Origin: Sabethes cyaneus
Lineage: Eukaryota; Arthropoda; Insecta; Diptera; Culicidae
DNA length: 64,000 nt
Direction: 5' to 3'
NCBI RefSeq assembly: GCF_943734655.1
Contig: NC_071353.1
Span: 138,793,907-138,857,906 of the forward strand
Below, piece after piece: positions 58,707-64,000 of this stretch. Position 1 is the first letter of the stretch. Each line of letters starts with the position of its first letter. The position numbers and the translations under genes are program-made. A model generated the notes under the pieces. The model saw nothing but the letters and a program-made list of their open reading frames with translations. It did no database searches and had not been told where the DNA came from.

Positions 58707-59057
58707 TTTTCTCTTAGTGTTTGGCGCCAGTGGTGGATTGTAGCATGTGAGAGGTGATTAGAAGAACGATCGATCAGTACCACAGTGAATACAAAATTGC
58801 CTCCGATAACTACCGAATGTTTGAAAACAATAACGGTCACTAATGACTTACAACGGAGTAAATATTTAGCGTAGTGCTTAGAGAGTGAAGCTCGTCGACT
58901 GGTTAGTGCGATTCATTCGGTTGTTGGTGTATCTCGTGAACTACCTTCTGATAAGCGGTATGCAAAGGAGTGCCTGATCGACGCAGCGTGTGAAACCAGA
59001 GCATCGACAAGAAGCTGAAAAAAAACAATCCGGTGTGTTCCTGTTTTGTGACCCAAA
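58673..59057 (+). other. Possible untranslated first exon
   Basis: From the predicted start at 58673 the sequence is free of transposon features and has stops in all frames. It ends at a strong donor AAA|GTGAGTG (GT at 59058-59059). It would be a 385-base leader exon of a gene reading to the right. The protein-coding exons were not found in the window. Confidence 0.4.
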
Positions 59058-59263
59058 GTGAGTGCTTTATTTTGCAAGAAACCCATATTTCAGGGATTTC
59101 TCCCGTTGGCTTGCCTGTGTTCGACTTATTGTAATCTGGTTTCCGACGAGCTTGGGAGGAAAGAGAATGCCAACGCGCGAACGAATCTACATATAATCCA
59201 ACCCATAAGCTCCAGCAGCGGCGTTCCAGCGCTGCTGCTACCTTTTACTGGTCTCATAAAAAT

Positions 59264-59488
59264 ATGAGACGACTGATTATAAACTACAGTTATTTCGCTT
59301 ACTTTCTTCGGAGCTGTACGGTTGTTCTGTGCTTCTACGGAGGGAGTTCAACCGGACTGCCATTGCCAATGCCAATTTACACGGCAGGGCACGGTCGACG
59401 ATCGGCGACGATGCGACGGCGGGAAGGTGTCTCGATAATGGTATCCATTAGCCGTGGTAATTTGGTCCAGTTATCGTGGCGCTTCTGA
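59264..59488 (+). CDS. Small open frame with a hydrophobic N-terminus, doubtful
   Basis: ATG at 59264 opens 74 codons. The N-terminal part (MRRLIINYSYFAYFLRSCTV, then VLCFYGG) has positive charges followed by a hydrophobic run, which resembles a signal peptide. The rest is basic and has no domain that I know. It lies 200 bases after the putative donor of the leader exon, so it would be intronic in that model. The hairpin GTCTCAT-AAAAAT-ATGAGAC (59251-59270) overlaps its start. It could be chance. Confidence 0.2.
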   Translation: MRRLIINYSYFAYFLRSCTVVLCFYGGSSTGLPLPMPIYTAGHGRRSATMRRREGVSIMVSISRGNLVQLSWRF

Positions 59489-59930
59489 AGCTATGAGATT
59501 TATGTTTGCAAGTAGCGGATGAAGAGTTGAAAACAATTAACAAAATATTTACAGTTTATAAACACACACACGAACTTTTGGGTTCATTTTTCAGTCGCCA
59601 TTAGACATAAAAACAGTAGACTTGATTGTTTGTTATCTCCTTTTTCGGGTTCACTAGTGTCACGAAGTTTTGAATCATGGTAAAATGTATATTCTTGGGC
59701 GTCACAATCATTCAAAGTTTATTTACAATCGAAGCATTGATTAGAAAAGTCGCATTAACTTACTACAAAACTCATAGTTGAAAAATAACCAAATAAAACT
59801 TCGAGGAAAAGTATAAAAATGCTATTTGAAACAAAACAGATGGTTAAGAATTAAGTCAATAAGCCATTCGAGGGCACTGAATATGATTTTGTGGTTCTTC
59901 GAGGTTCAAAGTTCTCGTGAAACTGTATTG
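59489..59930. other. Intergenic, nothing recognised
   Basis: AT-rich sequence; only a short CACACACAC-like run near 59563. Confidence 0.3.
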
Positions 59931-59934
59931 AATT

Positions 59935-60494
59935 GGGCTCTTGTTACAAACTATAAAGCGCTTCGGAATTACGAGTGCTGCATATAAATGGTTGGAGAGC
60001 TACTTATGTGACGGAACTCAAAAGACAACTTTTAATGACTTTGTCTCACATCCCGTGAGGGACACCCTAGATGTACCTCAGGGGAGTGTGTTAGGACTCC
60101 TATTATTCGTTATGTACATTAATTAATGAAGCGAGTCTTACATTTATGTGACATCAATCTTTTCGCTAATGATACTGTATTGTTCAGTGCAGCTAATAAC
60201 CTAGATTATGCCATAACACACTTGAATGTAGATTTGTGCACACTGAGTAGATGGTTGAAATGCAAACAACTGAAATTGAATACTAGCAAAACCAAATTCA
60301 TGATAATATCGCGCAACCCTTTCAATGATCACGTTTATGTAGAGATTGACGGTGAAATCATTCAGCGGGTACGCAAGATAAACTGTCTTGGTGTAATTAT
60401 TGATAATAAACTCAAGTTAAATACCCATATAGACAATGTCATTAAAGAGGTATCAAGATCTGTGCCTAGGGTAACGAAAGAGAGGTTTATGTAG
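59935..60494 (+). pseudogene. Jockey/CR1-like LINE reverse transcriptase fragment
   Basis: The first frame (59941-60125) gives RFGITSAAYKWLESYLCDGT and LDVPQGSVLGLLLFVMYIN, the PQGSVLGPLLF motif. After a frameshift the second frame (60126-60494) gives VLHLCDINLFANDTVLFSAA (60133-60190) and LKLNTSKTKFMIISRNPF. KINCLGVIIDNKLKLNTHID follows. The catalytic box reads FAND, so one of the two essential Asp is Asn. The fragment cannot be active. Confidence 0.8.
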
Positions 60495-61055
60495 GCCTAC
60501 GAATGTTGATACAATTTGAAAATATTCAGCAGTGTATTATGGAAATTTATAATTTACTGTATTGTAATACATGCCCTATAACATTCATATACATTTGTTA
60601 AATGAAGTTAAGTAAAATAACCTAAATTTCTGTACTATATGTAGGGTATGTTGCTGCGTCGTCGTAATTGCGTATTCCCGTCCTATCCAACTCAAATTAT
60701 TAGAAATATCAGCGATTTTTATGACACACAATGCAAAATTAGTTATTCCTTAATATTTTAATTTATTGACTATCACACGCCATCAATCAAAGTGAGCTGA
60801 GATCTATTTAAATGCTTTCAATCATCAAAGAGTTCTTAGCAGCCAAATTTCCTACGTTTTTTCGTGTGACGAAGAAGAAAATGTCGACTAATCGTTTCAA
60901 TTTCCGTCATTCATAAAATGAAAATAACTCACGCAACGCATTGTCGTTATTTTGTAGCCGGGAAAACTTGCATGACCAGCAGAAATTTTGCAGAATAACA
61001 TTTGTCATGCCGTCCTAGACAAACACATGCGCGCTAGTTTCGTAAACATTAAAAA
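60495..61055. other. Intergenic, nothing recognised
   Basis: AT-rich sequence with no supported feature. Confidence 0.3.
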
Positions 61056-61059
61056 CAAA

Positions 61060-61266
61060 GCAAAGCCATGGGTTTATACCGTCTTTAGACATTACCTTTT
61101 CCCATCGACAGACTTCGCAGCCGGTTGTTAGAGTATAGGAAAATTACGGAGCCAGTGCAACAATCCTAATGACTCTAACTAGCAAGCACCGCCTAGCCGA
61201 GATTCGAACATACGACAACTGGCTTGTTAGACCAGCATCGTACCTCGAAGCTAACTGGCCGGTTCG
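61060..61266 (-). mobile_element. tRNA-derived SINE, copy A
   Basis: On the minus strand the head (about 61264-61185) reads like a tRNA: GGCCAGTTAGCTTCGAGG, a stem-loop GCTGG-TCTAACAAG-CCAGT similar to a valine AAC anticodon arm, and the B box GTTCGAATCTC (61199-61209). The body contains ACAACCGGCTGCGAAGTC (about 61108-61125) and matches the SINE at 26.74-26.97 kb. The cloverleaf is imperfect, so it is not a working tRNA gene. Confidence 0.75.
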
Positions 61267-62070
61267 TAAACATTATTGTTATTTTTAGTTCGGACGATGA
61301 AAAATTTTGATGGACGGATTTTAGAACGGTACGACCAATTTAAGAAATAAAGTCAATTGCGTAATTTCAATAAAATGCTTTACTAATCGCTTTTTAGTGA
61401 ATTCAAAGGGCACGGATCGGAAGGTAAGTGTGTTTGAGTCAAATCAGCACAAGGACTTTTGGAGTACAGTAGAATTTCGAATTTGGCAACAAATGCGTGT
61501 CGCCTATGTTGTCAAAATCGAGACCCTTTTTTGATGTGAAAAAATTGAATGTAAATGCCTTAGAAATTGACTAAATATCATTAATCAACGATTGCAACCA
61601 TTTTATGTTCAAAAAGTCCGCCAAGAGCTATCCGTCCGGTACAAATAAGTTATTGACACCCTGCGGTAAGACGTAGTCCTAAGGCAATAAAAATTTTATT
61701 GTTCGAAATCACATAACTTTTTTTCATGAACATACTGAGGGCATCATTTTTTCGTCATTTAAGGGATGTTTGCGGAAACTGATTGATATTTAAGCATATT
61801 TTTGAAAGTGAAATATCTTGTGTTGCCAAAAACGAATACTTTTCTTGCCAACATCGAGGCATGCCAAAATCGAAATCCAACTGTATTCATTAAATCCACC
61901 TAAGAAATGATGAAAATTAGAGTGGCTTTCCTTACTACGACGGGAATTAGAAATAAACCCTATATCATTTTTAACAGTTTCTTAGAGTTTATAGTTCCAC
62001 TAAGAGTTAAACCATCAGGCCACAATTACACAACTTCTAATGATTGGCGGTGATTTTGCATTTTGCCAAA
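61267..62070. other. Intergenic with a transposon-end trace
   Basis: Mostly AT-rich. TGCGGTAAGACGTAGTCCTA (61663-61682) resembles the right end of the insertion at 34484-35820, but no matching element body was recognised. Confidence 0.35.
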
Positions 62071-62077
62071 TTTTGCG

Positions 62078-62263
62078 TTACTTGTAGCACTGGTCAACTT
62101 TAAGTATCTGCCTTGAAACTGGCATACAGTTGACGAAGTTAGCTTTCTTAAGGAGCTTGCTTACAACTTCGATTAAACCAAAACAGATAACTAACTTTTC
62201 TGGGTTATCATTCACTGATTCGCATTCATCAATTTCCACGAAATTGTTGATAGCACCATTCAT
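62078..62263 (-). CDS. Small open frame in a duplicated region, uncertain
   Basis: On the minus strand an ATG opens 61 codons starting MNGAINNFVEIDECESVNDN and ending before a TAA at 62078. The first 17 residues are also present, with two changes (MNRAINNFVEIDECKSV), in the repeat at 17.16-17.41 kb; only three base changes separate these 51 bases, one of them silent. Both copies share about 200 bp of upstream sequence. I do not recognise the protein. It could be a small gene whose 5' region was duplicated, or simply repeat sequence. Confidence 0.3.
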   Translation of the reverse strand: MNGAINNFVEIDECESVNDNPEKLVICFGLIEVVSKLLKKANFVNCMPVSRQILKVDQCYK

Positions 62264-62470
62264 TGCGATATATTGATTTGAAGTTTAATTGTCTTACAAC
62301 TAACATGTGGACTGCCAGTTAAAATATCAATCAGCTAACGTCCTCTGCATCTTACTAGTTCCTTTCGACACTATTTTACAGCTATTTGCATACTTGAGAG
62401 AAATACAAACTATGTAAAGAATTGCAAGCACCTAACTGACGCAGAGCAGCAAATGACTTGCTCAAAAAAT
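62210..62470 (-). repeat. Dispersed repeat copy 2 (pair of 17155-17410)
   Basis: About 250 bp matching 17155-17410, with small insertions and deletions. It shares CACGAAATTGTTGATAGCAC and TACAGCTATTTGCATACTTG. The minus strand enters the open frame at 62263. Confidence 0.75.
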
Positions 62471-62477
62471 CAAGTTT

Positions 62478-62523
62478 ACACTGGGTGATGCACCCAGAGC
62501 GCCCTCTGCGCACCACCCAGTGT
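62478..62523. repeat. Palindrome ACACTGGGTG ... CACCCAGTGT
   Basis: The 10-bp arms are perfect and the 26-bp interior has a further nested hairpin (GGGTGATGCACCC shares the left arm). It lies just beyond the edge of the dispersed repeat. Confidence 0.6.
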
Positions 62524-62945
62524 GAAGTGAGAGTGCGCCGTAAATACTTAAGATAGAGCAATACTTAGTTCAGCAATCTTATAGATAATAATCGGCTCTA
62601 TAAATGCCCAATTTTCATCAACTCATGCTTAGGCATCATTTTGGAGCAAACCTAGTTTCAGGGGATACAATTTCTCAAACATAGTACCTAATAAATTAAA
62701 TACGTCCTCAAGTGATTCTTGAGCCTAAATGGTGCATTTTTCCTCTTATTAAACACGTAAGTGATGTTTAGAATAAATAGTTCCAGTTTTATCATTTACC
62801 TTTTTCACGTGGAACTGCTAAAATTTAAAAATTGCGAAAATATGTTTTGATCCGCCTTCAGAAAAACGTGAATACCTCAGCGAGATTTGAATATACGTCC
62901 ATACTTTCTTCGGCAAAGTTGTTCGTCGTAAAATTTTCTATCTAT

Positions 62946-63350
62946 GCAGTATAGCTATGTTACTCTGAGACACTGTTCTATACCCTGTTTTGACGTTTAT
63001 TGAAATAAAATTTCGAAAATTTTAAATTTTTGCCGAACTCAATAAATTTTTGTAACTAAATATGACTCCAGACATGCCACCATAACTTTTTTAGGAATGT
63101 ATAAGATCTCAATGATTGTGAAAAAAATAGTTAAGTACCTTGTTTCACCTACTTTAACATTTCTAAAAATATTTTTTTGAAATTACTCCTGAAAAATACC
63201 ATTTTTCATAAGACTCAATTGTGCGACCCCCAAATCGCGTCAACCAATGTTGACGTTATATAAAAGTTATGTTGTGACACCCTAAGCTATCATTTGAGGG
63301 GTGAGCCCCCGGGTTTTCTGACATAGTGCTATTTTGGGACACTCTAATGC
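62946..63350. repeat. Dispersed repeat shared with 54246-54650
   Basis: Second copy of the 405-bp repeat. After TTTTGGGACACTCTAA the two copies diverge: this one lacks the tandem repeat. Confidence 0.85.
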
Positions 63351-63479
63351 CCATACATAACATTTTCGAATTATGTTTGGCTGAGGTGTTACAGCTAAAA
63401 AAGCAAAATAGGTGCACTGAGTGCAGGACAGCCCTGGCTACATTTGTTATGGATCGATCGGTATTCATCAAAGTCCATT

Positions 63480-64000
63480 CATAATTGGCAGAGCGTTCCT
63501 AATCTTTCATTTTTTCGAGGTGCGCGACAATTTTTGATTTTTTGGAATTATTCCCTGTTTTACGTCAGAAATGGAGTAGAGTACGGGAAAATGTGACAAA
63601 AGCTAGGTAGATGGGATTGAAAACGAGGAAAAACGCATGACGGAAGAGAAAAAAACTGGCCTGTAAAACGAAAGTGACACAAGGGGAAAGAAAATGGGAG
63701 GGAAAATGGGCCGCAAAAAGTGAAAAAGTGAAAAAAAAGAAAAACAGCAAACGAGGTGAAAAAGAGGAAGAAAAAGAACGAGAATTAAAGAGAGAAGAAG
63801 AAAACACGATAAATAAAACGAGGAAAATAAGAAATAAAATTAAGAGAAACTGAACAGAAAAGGAAAAAACAAAACAGAAGAACATGGGATGGAAAAGAAA
63901 AGGATTCCACCTTTAACGGGAGCAGAAAAGAAAAACGAAGAGATAAAAATGAAACGAAGTATAAACGGATTAAAACGAAAAACAGAAATGAAGTCAACAG
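63480..64000. repeat. Purine-rich tract, second copy, cut by window end
   Basis: The border TTTTTGATTTTTTGGAATTA, then CCCTGTTTTACGTC (63530-63570), resembles the border of the tract at 20.16 kb. From about 63580 the + strand is again almost all A and G with little T, in the same orientation. The Phe-rich minus-strand frames here are compositional. Confidence 0.8.

Noticed and set aside
58301..58840. A 179-codon minus-strand frame
   Set aside because: It runs antisense across the core promoter and a CTG repeat, with Ser runs and no domain; it is likely a composition effect.
61185..61264. A tRNA-Val-like gene
   Set aside because: The B box and an anticodon-like arm are visible, but the acceptor and D arms do not pair properly, and the unit continues into a SINE body shared with 26.8 kb.

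Overview
The window looks like a piece of a large, repeat-rich mosquito (Culicidae) genome. This rests on an insect-type septin gene split by short introns, heavily decayed BEL/Pao, R1-clade, RTE-like and Jockey-like retrotransposons, tRNA-derived SINEs, several TA-flanked MITEs and short-period satellites of a kind I associate with mosquito DNA. The species cannot be fixed from sequence alone. There are no bacterial features, CRISPR arrays or intact viral genomes.

Host genes are few. (1) The 3' end of a C2H2 zinc-finger gene runs off the left edge (1-324, + strand). (2) A septin of the Sep4 (SEPT4/5-like) group lies on the minus strand. Four coding exons sit at 6303-7733. A seven-base first coding exon (ATGGCTG, then a consensus donor) lies at 15666-15672, giving a 364-residue protein and a first intron of 7.9 kb. 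(3) At 58.64-59.06 kb a TATA/initiator/DPE core promoter and a possible untranslated first exon point to another gene on the + strand. Its coding part was not found here.

Region by region: 0.66-5.0 kb is a patchwork of LINE and BEL/Pao debris. 6.3-16 kb is the septin gene, whose first intron holds a decayed BEL/Pao element (8.77-14.23 kb). That element is itself broken by a 227-bp MITE and carries its protease-linker/reverse-transcriptase segment in reverse orientation. 17-20 kb and 28-29 kb hold small inverted-repeat elements and dispersed repeats. 20.2-22.4 kb is a strikingly purine-rich tract. 24.6-27 kb holds a LINE remnant and a SINE. 33.7-38.2 kb is a nest of inverted-repeat elements, including a roughly 95-bp satellite. 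41.2-47.6 kb is a cluster of LINE remnants: an R1-clade element on the minus strand that ends in an 80-bp inverted duplication, and the two ends of another LINE in opposite orientations. 52-54.2 kb holds a BEL integrase fragment and the best-preserved LINE (RTE-like). 54.2-55.3 kb is a mosquito-type tandem repeat. The rest is mostly AT-rich intergenic DNA.

I found no convincing new molecular system. The most useful points are the tiny first exon of the septin, its unusual GKAD in place of AKAD, the inverted block inside the BEL element, the R1 hairpin, the paired dispersed repeats (one of which carries a conserved start codon), and the core promoter at 58.67 kb.
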